64,000 nucleotides of DNA from assembly GCA_903896925.1 (NCBI GenBank), contig CAITZM010000046.1, positions 59,885 through 123,884 of the forward strand, read 5' to 3'. The notes under the pieces were generated by a model. The model made no database searches and was not told the DNA's origin. It worked only from the letters and a program-made list of their open reading frames with translations. Position 1 is the stretch's first letter, and the number at the start of each line of letters is the position of its first letter. The stretch is from an uncultured Lentisphaerota bacterium (GTDB taxonomy: Bacteria > Verrucomicrobiota > Kiritimatiellia > CAIQIC01). This document shows, piece after piece, positions 17,699 to 26,431 of this stretch. The translations under genes were made by a program, and so were the position numbers.

Positions 17699-19462
17699 TC
17701 ACTCCGGCCGGTAGAGCTGCAGCTCGGCGACGCCGGGCGAGCCCTTGTCGCAGCCCATGGTCAGGCGAAATTTCTGCGCGGTGACCGGCGTGATGTTCTG
17801 CTTGATGCCATGGCCATCGGTCTTGCCCTCGGCCACCTTGCGCCAGGCGGCGCCCTCGGCAACTTCCAGCGTGTACTGCTGGTGCATTCGCGGCCAGACG
17901 TCGGGTTCGTCGAGGCCGAAGCCGCCGATCGCGGTCGGCTGGCCGAGATCAAGTTCGAGCCACGCGGACTTCACATCGGTCGGCGCGCGCCAGCGCTTGC
18001 CCGCGGTGCCGTCGAGCGCATTCGCCGCCTCGCTACCCTTGAGCGTGGTCGACGCCGTGGCCTTCGCGCCCACCGTCGGCAGCGGCAGGGTCACGGGCTC
18101 GCCCTCGATCTCCAGCACCACGACGGCATCCACGGCGTCCGGCGCGGCGGCGGGCACGGCGATAACAAGCCGCTGGCTCTCGCGCGTAACGACGAGCGGT
18201 TTGTCCGGCGCAACGAGCAGCGCCGCCGACTTCGCGTTGTTTTGCAGCGGCACCTTGAGCTTGCCATCCGCCGGCCAGTCGAAGACGTGCAGGAAAAGCT
18301 TGTTGCCCTTCCGCGTTGCCGTGCCCCACGAGAGCTGGACGAACGGGCCGGCGCTCGTGCCATAGATCGCCTCGCCGTTGACGCGCAGCCAGCGGCCCAT
18401 GTCGCGCAGCCGCTCGACGCACGCGGGCGGAAATTCGCCTTCCGCCGTCGGGCCGATGTTGAGCAGGAAGTTGCCGCCCTTGGCGCAGATGTCGGCGAGC
18501 TTGTGGATGAGATCGGCGGACGACTTCCAGTTCGTGTCATAGGCGTTGTAGCCCCAATGGCCGTTCATGGTCATGCAGGTCTCCCAGTCGCCCTTGATGC
18601 CGGTGACGGGTACGAACTGCTCCGGCGTCGCGGTGTCGCCGCCGAAGCTGCCGCTGAGTCGGTTGTTGGTGACGAGACCGGGCCGCAGCTTCAACAGGGC
18701 CGCAAACGGCGCGATGCGCTTGGCGTCCATGTACATCGGCGTGTCCCACCAGAGGATGTCGACCGGATACCGCGTGAGCAGTTCGCGCACCTGTGGCAGG
18801 GCGACGTGGTTCAGGTAGGCATCGTAGTCGCCCTTGTGCGCCGCATCCCAGCCGTCGCCCTCCTTAAACCCGCTCTTCGCGCCGCCGGGATTGTTCCAAT
18901 CCTGCGCCTGCGAGTAGTAGAAACCGATCTTCAGCCCCTCGCCATGGGCGGCGTTTACGAGCGGACCGAGCAGATCTTTCTTGTAGGGCGTCGCGTCGGC
19001 CACGTTCCACCGGCTCGCGGCGGAAGGATAGAGCGCGAAGCCGTCATGATGCTTGCTGGTGATGACGATATACTTCATGCCCGCGTCCTTCGCCGTCTGG
19101 GCCCAGAGCACGGGGTCGTATTTCACCGGATTGAACTGCTCCGCAAACTTGCGGTAGTCCGCGACCGGAATCTTGGCCGAATTCATGATCCACTCGCCGT
19201 AGCCCGTGTTGTCGCCATATTTCCCGGCGGGCACGGCGTAGACGCCCCAGTGCAGGAACAGGCCGAACTTGGCCTCGCGCCACCACGCCATGCGCGCGTC
19301 GCGCTGCGCCGGCGTCTCCTTGAGGGCGGCCGGTTCCGCTCCCGTTTCGACCGTGACGCCCTCGGCGGGCGCGTCCTTGGCAGGGGCAGCTTGCGCCGGC
19401 GCCACGGCCCACCAAGTGGCCGCGGCAAGGGTGAGGGCAAGCAACTCAGGCATACGTGTCAT
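17699..19462 (-). CDS. GH29 alpha-L-fucosidase with C-terminal discoidin domain
   Basis: 587 aa, signal peptide about 1-25. The GH29 TIM barrel runs from about 50 to 370: WREAKFGLFLHWGVYAVPAG, then the His-pair motif ITSKHHDGF, and predicted nucleophile Asp240 in DILWWDTPMY. A beta-sandwich (about 375-460) precedes a final F5/8C-type domain (about 465-585) with WLELDLGQPTAIGGFGL, likely carbohydrate-binding. GH29 enzymes are retaining fucosidases acting on alpha-1,2/3/4/6 fucose. It follows the isomerase gene by 154 bp. The WWDTP form of the nucleophile motif is shared with the enzyme at 60244-61629 and differs from the usual WFDGG. Confidence 0.9.
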   Translation of the reverse strand: MTRMPELLALTLAAATWWAVAPAQAAPAKDAPAEGVTVETGAEPAALKETPAQRDARMAWWREAKFGLFLHWGVYAVPAGKYGDNTGYGEWIMNSAKIPVADYRKFAEQFNPVKYDPVLWAQTAKDAGMKYIVITSKHHDGFALYPSAASRWNVADATPYKKDLLGPLVNAAHGEGLKIGFYYSQAQDWNNPGGAKSGFKEGDGWDAAHKGDYDAYLNHVALPQVRELLTRYPVDILWWDTPMYMDAKRIAPFAALLKLRPGLVTNNRLSGSFGGDTATPEQFVPVTGIKGDWETCMTMNGHWGYNAYDTNWKSSADLIHKLADICAKGGNFLLNIGPTAEGEFPPACVERLRDMGRWLRVNGEAIYGTSAGPFVQLSWGTATRKGNKLFLHVFDWPADGKLKVPLQNNAKSAALLVAPDKPLVVTRESQRLVIAVPAAAPDAVDAVVVLEIEGEPVTLPLPTVGAKATASTTLKGSEAANALDGTAGKRWRAPTDVKSAWLELDLGQPTAIGGFGLDEPDVWPRMHQQYTLEVAEGAAWRKVAEGKTDGHGIKQNITPVTAQKFRLTMGCDKGSPGVAELQLYRPE

Positions 19463-19616
19463 GTTATGGCTCCTGTTTTCTCATCGGCTTTCAATATCAA
19501 ACGCTTGGTAAATAGCATCATCGTGTACAGCGTACGGGGCTGCCTTTCTATAGGTCTCCCTGGAAAGAAAGCTGCCTGGCGCCCCACCCTGGCCAGCCCG
19601 GCTGGCACCGGTCCGC

Positions 19617-20528
19617 TCATACGCCCTCCTGCAGGCTGCCGGCCTGAGCCTGGGGACTTGCCGCGACCATGTCCCCGGCGGTTTCCACCCGGCGCAAAAA
19701 GGCGAGGCCGTCCCGGACAAAAGCCCGCCCATCCGGGCAGACGTCTTGAAACATTCCCCGCCTGCTGGCGAAATCGCCGAGGGCGGTGTTGTAGCCCTCC
19801 AAGCCGATATAGCCGTTGAAGCCGATCTCGTGCAACACGGCAAAGATCTCCGGCCAGGGAATGAGGCCGCCGCCCGGAACGCCACGGTCATTTTCGCAGG
19901 CATGGAGCGCAAAGAGCCGCGTTTGCAGGGTCCGCAAGGCGGCGGCGTAGCTCCGGATTTCAGTGACGGCATGGTACGTGTCGAACAGCACGCGCAGGTT
20001 GTCATGATCGGCCAGGCCGAGCAAGCGCATGAGCTGGTCCGGTGTGTTGACCAGATGCGTGCGAAAGTGGCTCATCGGTTCGAGCACAATGACGACCTGC
20101 CGGCGCGCGGCATACTCGCCCAGCAAGTGCAGCCCTTCGGCGGTCCACCGGTACTCATCGCCGGGCGGCCGGCGCCGCTTCACGACGCCCGGATGACCGT
20201 AGATGGCGCCTGCATAGGCCACCGCCCCACTTTCAGCAGCCACGTCAACCTGGTGCTTGTGCCAGGCTAAGCCCCGCGCACGGTCGGCGGGCTCATCGGA
20301 CGAAAGATCGCACGCCAGCGGCCACGCGCCCCCGGGACTGACCAAGAGATCGAGGCCCAGCGCCGCGGCGCGGTCACGCGTCCGACGCTGATCGAACGGC
20401 ACGTCGTCCCCCACGGCGAGCTCGAACATCTGCAGGCCGAGCTCCTTGGCCTGGTCGAGCAGGTGCAGCTGGTCATCCGACCAGCGCTCGGTAAAGAGAT
20501 AGCAGTGGGCGCCGTATTTCATATGCAT
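19617..20528 (-). CDS. sugar phosphate isomerase/epimerase-like TIM-barrel protein
   Basis: About 303 aa, no signal peptide, so cytoplasmic. An AP-endonuclease-2-type TIM barrel: KYGAHCYLFTERWSDDQL at the start, LGLDLLVSPGGAWPL, a metal-ligand Glu in VIVLEPMSHFRTHLVNTPDQ, Asp/His in LRVLFDTYHAV, and GYIGLEGYN near the end. These are the ligand positions of the D-tagatose/psicose 3-epimerase group. Start is 20528 or 20522 (adjacent ATGs), 15-21 bp after the stop of the upstream GH29 gene, so the two are almost certainly cotranscribed. Likely interconverts a released ketose or keto-acid sugar; substrate unknown. Confidence 0.85.
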   Translation of the reverse strand: MHMKYGAHCYLFTERWSDDQLHLLDQAKELGLQMFELAVGDDVPFDQRRTRDRAAALGLDLLVSPGGAWPLACDLSSDEPADRARGLAWHKHQVDVAAESGAVAYAGAIYGHPGVVKRRRPPGDEYRWTAEGLHLLGEYAARRQVVIVLEPMSHFRTHLVNTPDQLMRLLGLADHDNLRVLFDTYHAVTEIRSYAAALRTLQTRLFALHACENDRGVPGGGLIPWPEIFAVLHEIGFNGYIGLEGYNTALGDFASRRGMFQDVCPDGRAFVRDGLAFLRRVETAGDMVAASPQAQAGSLQEGV

Positions 20529-20542
20529 CCGCAGCTCTGCAC

Positions 20543-22261
20543 TTAAAATCCCACACGAAACCCGACCGCGTGGCGGAACGGCATCGCGGCGGGGCAACGC
20601 AAGGCTAGCGCGTCGGCGTCCTGATGCCACTCAATATTTTTCGCGCAGCCAAGCAACACGACCGACTTGATGGGACGTTCCAGCAGCTGGGCCTTCCGGC
20701 CGAGCGCCTGGATTTTCAATTCCGTGCCGGGCGGCGGCACTGCGAGGCACCACGCGTAGACGCTGCCGTCTTTGCCCTGCGTGAAGCGGAAATCCGATGC
20801 GCCATACTTGATCTGGGCGGTCTGCTCAGAAAGCTTCCCGCTGAACACCCGGCCCGGTCCTTCGCCCCACTTCTTCCAGGCATGCGAGCCGTAGAGCCCC
20901 TCGCCGTTGATCTGCATCCACGCGCCCATGTCCTTGAGCATGGCGACGCAATCCGGCTCGAGCGCGCCCTCGGGATTCACCGGCACGGCGCAGGCATAGT
21001 TGCCGTCGCGCGACGCGTACTCCAGCAGGCTGCGCACGAGATTGACGGCGTTGTAGTGGTAGTTCGGCCCGTAGTACCAGTCACCGACCGGATTCTCGCC
21101 GATCCACGGCTGGTCCGTCTTGATCGCGCGCGGCACGCCGACCTCGGAGGTCATGCCCACCGCCGGATTGCCCGCCTGGAATTTGATCAGCGCAAGCGTA
21201 TCCACCTTGCCGTGCCTGGCCAGCGACCGGTTGTAGAAGTCCGCGACCACGCGCCGCGCGGCGTCGCACTTGAACCCGGAGCCGCTGTGTTCGCCCGAGA
21301 ACGGCTCGGGCGCGTTGCCGTCGGTATAGAACATATCGGGCTCATATTTTTCCACCGCATCCTGGATGCGCCGCGCCCAGCGCTCGGCATACCACTTCGC
21401 GTAGTCCTGATGGTCCTGGAAGATGCCCTGGCGCTTGAAGGGAATCTCCGCGACCTGAAAATATTCGCGCAGGTTGATGTTGTAGAGCAGCCGCGGGTCG
21501 AGGCCCTCCCACCACTTCCCTTGGCCATCGGCGAGCGAGAGGTTGCCGTCATAGGGTACGCCCGCCTTCGGCCCCTTCGCGTCCGCCTTGTAGGCATCGG
21601 CCCACCACCACCAGCTGTATTCGTGATGGAACGTGATGCAGAACTTCATCCCGAGCTTGCGCGCCTCCGCCGACCAGCCTCCGAGCATGTCCTTCTTCGG
21701 CCCGACGTTCACCGAGTTCCAGGGTTGGTATTTCGAATCCCACAGATCGAAATTATCGTGATGCACGCCGACCACCATCATGAAGCGCATCCCCGCGTCA
21801 TGAAAACTTTTCGTCAGCGCCGCCGCGTCCCACTGCGGCGCCTTCCACGCGTTGAGCACATCCTTGTAGCCGAACTCCGCGGGATGCCCGAAATTCTTCA
21901 GGTGATTATTGTACGGCGTCGAGCCCTCGCGATAGAGGTTGCGCGCATACCAGTCGCCGCTGCGGCCCGACGCCTGCGGCCCCCAGTGGACGAACACGCC
22001 GAACTTCGCCTCGCGGAACCACGCGGGCGTGCCGGGATAATTTTTGCGGATGGATGCCCACGTCGGCTCGAACGGCCCGGCCGCGATCGGAAAATCCATT
22101 TTCACTTCGGCGAAGTCCTTCGGATCGGCCGGCTGCTTGCTGTCCGGCGCCGCCGGCGCCGGCACCGCGGGCGGATGCTCGAGCGACCACGGCGCCGCCC
22201 ACGCGCCGACGCAACTGAAAATTCCAGCCCATGTCGCAAGTACACATACGCGTCTATTCAT
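20543..22261 (-). CDS. GH29-family alpha-L-fucosidase
   Basis: 572 aa with signal peptide MNRRVCVLATWAGIFSCVGA. The barrel contains WFREAKFGVFVHWGPQASGR, the HHDNFDLW His-pair region and predicted nucleophile Asp314 in MFYTDGN. It has a long insert with an unusual aromatic cluster (HHEYSWWWWADAYK) that is likely to line the active site. This divergent GH29 subgroup, with an extended N-terminus and larger loops, is distinct from the other five GH29 proteins here. A C-terminal beta-sandwich (about 480-572) closes the protein. Tri-partite palindromes lie upstream. Cotranscribed with the isomerase downstream. Substrate linkage unknown; catalytic function rather than pseudoenzyme is inferred from the intact Asp. 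Confidence 0.85.
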   Translation of the reverse strand: MNRRVCVLATWAGIFSCVGAWAAPWSLEHPPAVPAPAAPDSKQPADPKDFAEVKMDFPIAAGPFEPTWASIRKNYPGTPAWFREAKFGVFVHWGPQASGRSGDWYARNLYREGSTPYNNHLKNFGHPAEFGYKDVLNAWKAPQWDAAALTKSFHDAGMRFMMVVGVHHDNFDLWDSKYQPWNSVNVGPKKDMLGGWSAEARKLGMKFCITFHHEYSWWWWADAYKADAKGPKAGVPYDGNLSLADGQGKWWEGLDPRLLYNINLREYFQVAEIPFKRQGIFQDHQDYAKWYAERWARRIQDAVEKYEPDMFYTDGNAPEPFSGEHSGSGFKCDAARRVVADFYNRSLARHGKVDTLALIKFQAGNPAVGMTSEVGVPRAIKTDQPWIGENPVGDWYYGPNYHYNAVNLVRSLLEYASRDGNYACAVPVNPEGALEPDCVAMLKDMGAWMQINGEGLYGSHAWKKWGEGPGRVFSGKLSEQTAQIKYGASDFRFTQGKDGSVYAWCLAVPPPGTELKIQALGRKAQLLERPIKSVVLLGCAKNIEWHQDADALALRCPAAMPFRHAVGFRVGF

Positions 22262-22306
22262 TTTTTCTTCGCTCCGTAAGTCATGGAAAACAACTCACCA
22301 TAAAAC

Positions 22307-22391
22307 CTTCCGAGGCTTGGGGAAAATGCCGGTTCCCGCTTCCCGCCGGGCCTTGCGAGCAGGACAACCTTGCCGCCAATCCTTGGAAAAC
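22307..22391 (-). promoter_or_regulatory. TTCCAA-type palindromes 5' of GH29 gene
   Basis: CTTCCGAGGCTTGGGGAAAA (22307-22326), a degenerate middle unit (TTCCCGCCGGGCCTTGCG from 22340) and CCAATCCTTGGAAAA (22376-22390). The outer units are 67 bp apart, close to twice 32. Lies 46-130 bp before the start at 22261. Confidence 0.45.
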
Positions 22392-22417
22392 CTCCGGTAC
22401 AAAGCACCCCGGTCTCA

Positions 22418-23335
22418 TCATTTTTGCCTTCGGAGTTCGTCCATCTTCTCCTGGAGTATCGCCGACTCGGCCTCGGTGTCGCCGAGCGGTTGTGGCGTGA
22501 CGGTTTTTTCGCGCGTGTAGCCGATGTGTTGCATCCAGTGGGTGGAACGGTGACGGCGCAGCACATCCGCCTGCTTGAACAACGGATCGGCCTGGATGAT
22601 CGCGAGCTGCTCCTCCGGCACCTGCGCGCCGAGCGCAGCCAGGATCGTCCGCGCCATCAGCAGGTGCCCTTCGTCGCCGGGATGAATGTGGTCCCTGGAG
22701 AAAACCTCGGTGCGAGCGTCGCGGGCCTTGCGCATCGCGGTGTGCAGATCAATCACCTGCACGCCGGGCATTTTCAGCGTCAGCTCCCACGCGGCATAGG
22801 CGGTCATCACGCCGTCATAGTTGAACCCGCCCGGCGGGGTCGTCGCGTCATAAATCGGCGGCGTAATAAGGAGGATATTTTTTACGCCGGCCGCCTGGCA
22901 CTGGGCGATCAGCTTGTTCACGCCGTTCTTGAACGCGGTGAAGCGTCCGTCGTCGAGCGGCTGATAGATGCCGTCGTTGATGCCGTAGCAGGCGAAGACG
23001 ACATCGGGTTTCGTCCTTTCCAGCAGCCTGCCGAGCCGTTCGAACAGACACGGGCGCGGAAATTTTCCGCCGGCGTGGTTCGTCTCGCTCAGGCCCGACA
23101 GCGTTTCGCTGGAAAGTCCGAGCGGATAGATGTCGAAATTCTTCCGCGGATACAGCCGGTTGAGATAGTACGACGCGAAACTGATGTAGCCGCCGCCTTG
23201 CGTGATGCTGTCGCCGAGGAAAACGATTTTCTTGCCCGCCAGCTTCTCCACCGGTTGCGAAAACCACAGGAAAGCGGGCGCCTCGACGAAGGCCAGCGCA
23301 CACAACAGCACCGCACTGCTGATGATCCTTTTCAT
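22418..23335 (-). CDS. SGNH/GDSL-type esterase, secreted
   Basis: About 305 aa. Hydrophobic N-terminus (about 1-22), then the block I motif IVFLGDSITQGGGY with the catalytic Ser, block III in ACYGINDGIY (Asn), and the Asp-His pair in DHIHPGDEGH. SGNH enzymes near glycosidases usually remove acetyl groups from polysaccharides. Start at 23335 gives a cleaner signal peptide than the in-frame ATG 15 bp upstream. Only 21 bp separate it from the upstream SGNH gene, so these two esterases form part of one transcription unit headed by the GH29 at 26291. It shows little similarity to its neighbour beyond the motifs, so this is not a recent tandem duplication. Confidence 0.88.
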   Translation of the reverse strand: MKRIISSAVLLCALAFVEAPAFLWFSQPVEKLAGKKIVFLGDSITQGGGYISFASYYLNRLYPRKNFDIYPLGLSSETLSGLSETNHAGGKFPRPCLFERLGRLLERTKPDVVFACYGINDGIYQPLDDGRFTAFKNGVNKLIAQCQAAGVKNILLITPPIYDATTPPGGFNYDGVMTAYAAWELTLKMPGVQVIDLHTAMRKARDARTEVFSRDHIHPGDEGHLLMARTILAALGAQVPEEQLAIIQADPLFKQADVLRRHRSTHWMQHIGYTREKTVTPQPLGDTEAESAILQEKMDELRRQK

Positions 23336-23356
23336 GGCAGCTCCTGTCACTGGAAT

Positions 23357-24355
23357 TTACCGCCCATCCACGATGCTCCTGATGCTCTGGTCGAATTCGG
23401 ACTGCAGTTCCGCCTGGACCTTCTCTTTCACGCCCGGCGCGAACAACGCGTCGAGCGCATCATAGGCGCCGGCCGGCTGCACTTTTTTCTTCATCAGGGA
23501 GGCGAGCAGATCTTTCGACCAATGCATCAGCGTGGGTTTCTGCGCGGCCTGCGCGGCAGCGAGCAGTTTTTCGCGTTCGCGCAACGTCAGCGAGCACGTC
23601 GTGCGGAAGAATTGTTTGTTCAACACCACATCCACTCGCGCGGAAATATCGCCGGCGCGGGGCATATCGAGCCAGGCCTGACGGGCCTTCTCCACCTGCG
23701 CCTCGGAACAGCCGAACGTTTTCAGGACCGTCCGGGCCATCAGGATATTTCCCTCCGGCGTCAGGTGTACGCCGTCGCCCGTCAGGCCGTGCAGCGTATC
23801 CGCCGTCTTGGCCACCTCGACGAACACCGGATATACATCCACGAGCTGGCATCTTTTCGCCTGCGCCAGCTCCCGCAGTGCCGCACTGTAGTCGCCCAGC
23901 TTTTTGCTGGCATCACTGTCCCATTTTCCAGCTAGAGTCGTCGTGAGCAGGAGCACCTGGATGCCACCCTGCTGGCCTTGCTCGACGAGCGCAGCCATGT
24001 TGCTTTTGAATGGATCGAGCGGGACGCCCTTCGCGCCGTGAATGACGTCGTTCATGCCGCAACTCACCAGCATCCGATCCGGTTTCTTATCGAGCACGTC
24101 ACGCTTGAGCCGCGCGAGCAGGTCGGCCGACGTGTTCCCGCCGACGCCCGCCGGGATGGGCTCGATCTGCACGCCATTCGCCTGCAAGCCCGCGACGACC
24201 AGCCGCACATAGCCGTGCGGATTCGTCCAGCCCTGCGCCGTGATCGAATCGCCGAGGAACGCGACCTTCTCGCCGCTCCTCGGCATAATCTCAGCTCGCG
24301 CCGGGAGCACCGCCAGCAACAGCGCGGCGAGCGTCATAAACGCATTTCGTTTCAT
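23357..24355 (-). CDS. SGNH/GDSL-type esterase, secreted
   Basis: 332 aa. Signal peptide MKRNAFMTLAALLLAVLPARA, then KVAFLGDSITAQGW (Ser block), VSCGMNDVIHG (Asn block) and DGVHLTPEGN (Asp-His pair). After the SGNH domain (to about 235) the C-terminal ~90 residues are helical and charged, a tail found in some carbohydrate esterases with this domain. Its start lies 37 bp after the stop of the GH29 gene at 24393, with a single CCCAAACCCTTGGA palindrome in that gap. Likely a carbohydrate O-deacetylase acting with the locus glycosidases. Confidence 0.88.
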   Translation of the reverse strand: MKRNAFMTLAALLLAVLPARAEIMPRSGEKVAFLGDSITAQGWTNPHGYVRLVVAGLQANGVQIEPIPAGVGGNTSADLLARLKRDVLDKKPDRMLVSCGMNDVIHGAKGVPLDPFKSNMAALVEQGQQGGIQVLLLTTTLAGKWDSDASKKLGDYSAALRELAQAKRCQLVDVYPVFVEVAKTADTLHGLTGDGVHLTPEGNILMARTVLKTFGCSEAQVEKARQAWLDMPRAGDISARVDVVLNKQFFRTTCSLTLREREKLLAAAQAAQKPTLMHWSKDLLASLMKKKVQPAGAYDALDALFAPGVKEKVQAELQSEFDQSIRSIVDGR

Positions 24356-24392
24356 TCGAGTGCCCCGATTATCCCAAACCCTTGGACACCGC

Positions 24393-26291
24393 TCATTCCG
24401 CCACGGGTTTCAGGATCAGCGAGCGCAGGCGGAACAGCTCCTGGCCGGTGATTTCCTTGGCCATCACCCGGATTTCATGCGCGCCGGCGGGCAGCGTGAA
24501 GGTGCCCAGCGGGTCGGTGACGTTGTTGCCGCCGTGCACTTTCTTCTCCGCCGTCTGTGCGCCGCACTTCACCACGTAGGTGCCGCCGGAACCCTTGCCC
24601 GCACGCACCAGCTCCTTGCCGGCGTCGCCTTCGGACTTCTTGTTTTCCTTGGTCGCGGCGGGCGCGTCATAGACCATGGCCAGCTGGAACGTCGTCTGCG
24701 CATTGACCCGCACCGGCCAGACGACCGCGTCGTCTTTCTTCGTCCAGTTCGTCACCCACGCGTCCTTGGTTTTGCCGGGGCCAAACTGGAGCTTGCCCTC
24801 CAGCTTCGCGTCGAAGCCGCGCAGTTTATTCTCCGTAACGTTGGTCGCCAGCAGCCGCGCCGGATCGGTCTGCGGCTCGCCAACACACTCGACCGCGATG
24901 ATCGAGTCAGCCGCATCCGGCGCGTCTTTCGGCAGGCCTTCGATCCGCACATCGAGCGGGTTCACGCGCACCGCTTTCAGGTGCGTGTACATGGTGTTGG
25001 CCTTGTCGCGCAGCAGCCACGCCAGCTTCACCTCGCTCTTCAGTCCGCCGATGACGAGCCGGCCATCGCGCGGCCAGTCGAAAACATGGAGATACAGTGT
25101 GCTGTCCTTGCCGGCCGGCCCGGACTTCGGTCGCAAGGTGGATTCGCCCCACGCCTGCACCGCGAGCGGCGTGTGGGTGGTGCCGCGGATGGATTCGCCA
25201 TTGAGCTGCCACCACGCGCCGATGCCCTTGAGGATCGCGATGTCCGCCGGATCCATCTTGCCGGTGCCCATCGGGCCGATGTTCATCAGCTCGTTGCCGC
25301 CGCGCGCCGCGGACTTCGCCAGCAGCTGGATGAAATGCGCGGGCGGTTTGTGCGAGCGGTCATTCTGGTTGTAGCCGTAGGATTCGTTCGTCGTCGGCAC
25401 GCCTTCCCAGTCGCCCTCGTGCGTCGGAAATTCCGCAGGCCGGTCGCAGGTGCTATCGTAGTCGCCCGCGCCGCGCACGAGGCGGCCGTTCACCACCAGC
25501 GATGGCTTCGCCTTGCGCACGGCGGCGAGGATGCGCAAGTTTTCCTCCGGCGGCAGCTTGTGCGGCGTGTCGAACCAGATGATGTCGGGGTCGTACATGC
25601 GGATCAGCTCCTGCAACTGCGGGATGGATTTTTCATCCACGTACTTGCGCGCCTTCGGCAGGAACTCGGGGAACTTTTCCCACCAGTTCGCGCCGTGCAG
25701 CAGTCTGTCGCCGCCGGGATTCTGGTAGTCCCAATCGTTGCCGGGCCCGTTCTCCTCGCCCCAGTCGAACGCGTGCGAATAGTAGAAGCCGAACTTGAGG
25801 CCATGCTTCTTGCACGCCGCCTGCAGTTCCCGCATCGGATCGCGCGCGAAGGGCGTGGCCTTGACGATGTTGTAATCGCTCGCCTGCGAGTTGAACATCG
25901 CGAAGCCGTCGTGGTGCTTGGCGGTGATGACGAAGTAGCCCATGCCCGCTTCCTTCGCGAGGCGGATCCACTCGTCGGCGTTGAACCCGGTCGGATTGAA
26001 GGTGCCGGCAACCTCCTTGCGATAGACCGCGCAGGGAATCTTCGCCATGCGCTGGATGTGCTCCGCATAGCCGCCGTAGGCCTTGCCGTTCCACGTGCCG
26101 CTCAAACCGGAATAGACGCCCCAGTGTATGAACATCCCGAAGCGCGCCTCGCGCCACCAACCCAGCCGCGCGTCGCGCTCCGCTGCCGTCGGCTTCAGCG
26201 ACTCGATGTCCGGCGCGCGCGCCGGCTCCGCCGACACGAATTGCGCCGCCACCAACACCACGCCCGCTAAAATCGCGCTGCCTCTTTTCAT
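24393..26291 (-). CDS. GH29 alpha-L-fucosidase, AraC-site regulated
   Basis: 632 aa, signal peptide about 1-22. Barrel motifs: WWREARFGMFIHWGVYSGLS, ITAKHHDGFAMF, and predicted nucleophile Asp241 in PDIIWFDTPHK. Two C-terminal beta-sandwich segments follow (about 390-500 and 500-632), the last resembling a carbohydrate-binding or DUF-type domain (TLPAGAHEIRVMAKEITG). It heads a probable unit with the two esterases downstream. The promoter carries the tandem GGTCAAGA operator (26367-26399) and a TAGGCT -10 (26334-26339). The ribosome-binding site AGGAGCGACGGC precedes the ATG. Substrate linkage unknown. Confidence 0.92.
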   Translation of the reverse strand: MKRGSAILAGVVLVAAQFVSAEPARAPDIESLKPTAAERDARLGWWREARFGMFIHWGVYSGLSGTWNGKAYGGYAEHIQRMAKIPCAVYRKEVAGTFNPTGFNADEWIRLAKEAGMGYFVITAKHHDGFAMFNSQASDYNIVKATPFARDPMRELQAACKKHGLKFGFYYSHAFDWGEENGPGNDWDYQNPGGDRLLHGANWWEKFPEFLPKARKYVDEKSIPQLQELIRMYDPDIIWFDTPHKLPPEENLRILAAVRKAKPSLVVNGRLVRGAGDYDSTCDRPAEFPTHEGDWEGVPTTNESYGYNQNDRSHKPPAHFIQLLAKSAARGGNELMNIGPMGTGKMDPADIAILKGIGAWWQLNGESIRGTTHTPLAVQAWGESTLRPKSGPAGKDSTLYLHVFDWPRDGRLVIGGLKSEVKLAWLLRDKANTMYTHLKAVRVNPLDVRIEGLPKDAPDAADSIIAVECVGEPQTDPARLLATNVTENKLRGFDAKLEGKLQFGPGKTKDAWVTNWTKKDDAVVWPVRVNAQTTFQLAMVYDAPAATKENKKSEGDAGKELVRAGKGSGGTYVVKCGAQTAEKKVHGGNNVTDPLGTFTLPAGAHEIRVMAKEITGQELFRLRSLILKPVAE

Positions 26292-26333
26292 GCCGTCGCT
26301 CCTGTGAAGTTTCCACGTGCCGCAACCGTGCGC

Positions 26334-26399
26334 AGCCTAGCCGTCAGCCCCCACACCGTGGAAGGGCCAATCTTGACCACTTGCTATCCATTCTTGACC
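26334..26399 (-). promoter_or_regulatory. AraC-type tandem operator plus -10, upstream of GH29 (26291)
   Basis: On the minus strand: half-sites GGTCAAGA at 26399-26392 and 26378-26371 (21-bp period), the second followed by TTGG (26370-26367); 27 bp later the hexamer TAGGCT (26339-26334), 43 bp before the ATG. The operator abuts the expected -35 position, the geometry of class II AraC-family activation. Confidence 0.75.
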
Positions 26400-26431
26400 T
26401 CGCCGCCCTGCCGGTTTCCACGAGCACGCAA

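Noticed and set aside
24373..24384. Single CCCAAACCCTTGG palindrome between GH29 and esterase as an operator
   Set aside because: No second unit at 32 bp, so it may be chance; not listed as a regulatory site.
24240..26270. Long plus-strand reading frame opposite the GH29 gene
   Set aside because: It lies exactly antisense to a clear fucosidase; its protein has low complexity with no domain. Long antisense frames are common in GC-rich DNA.
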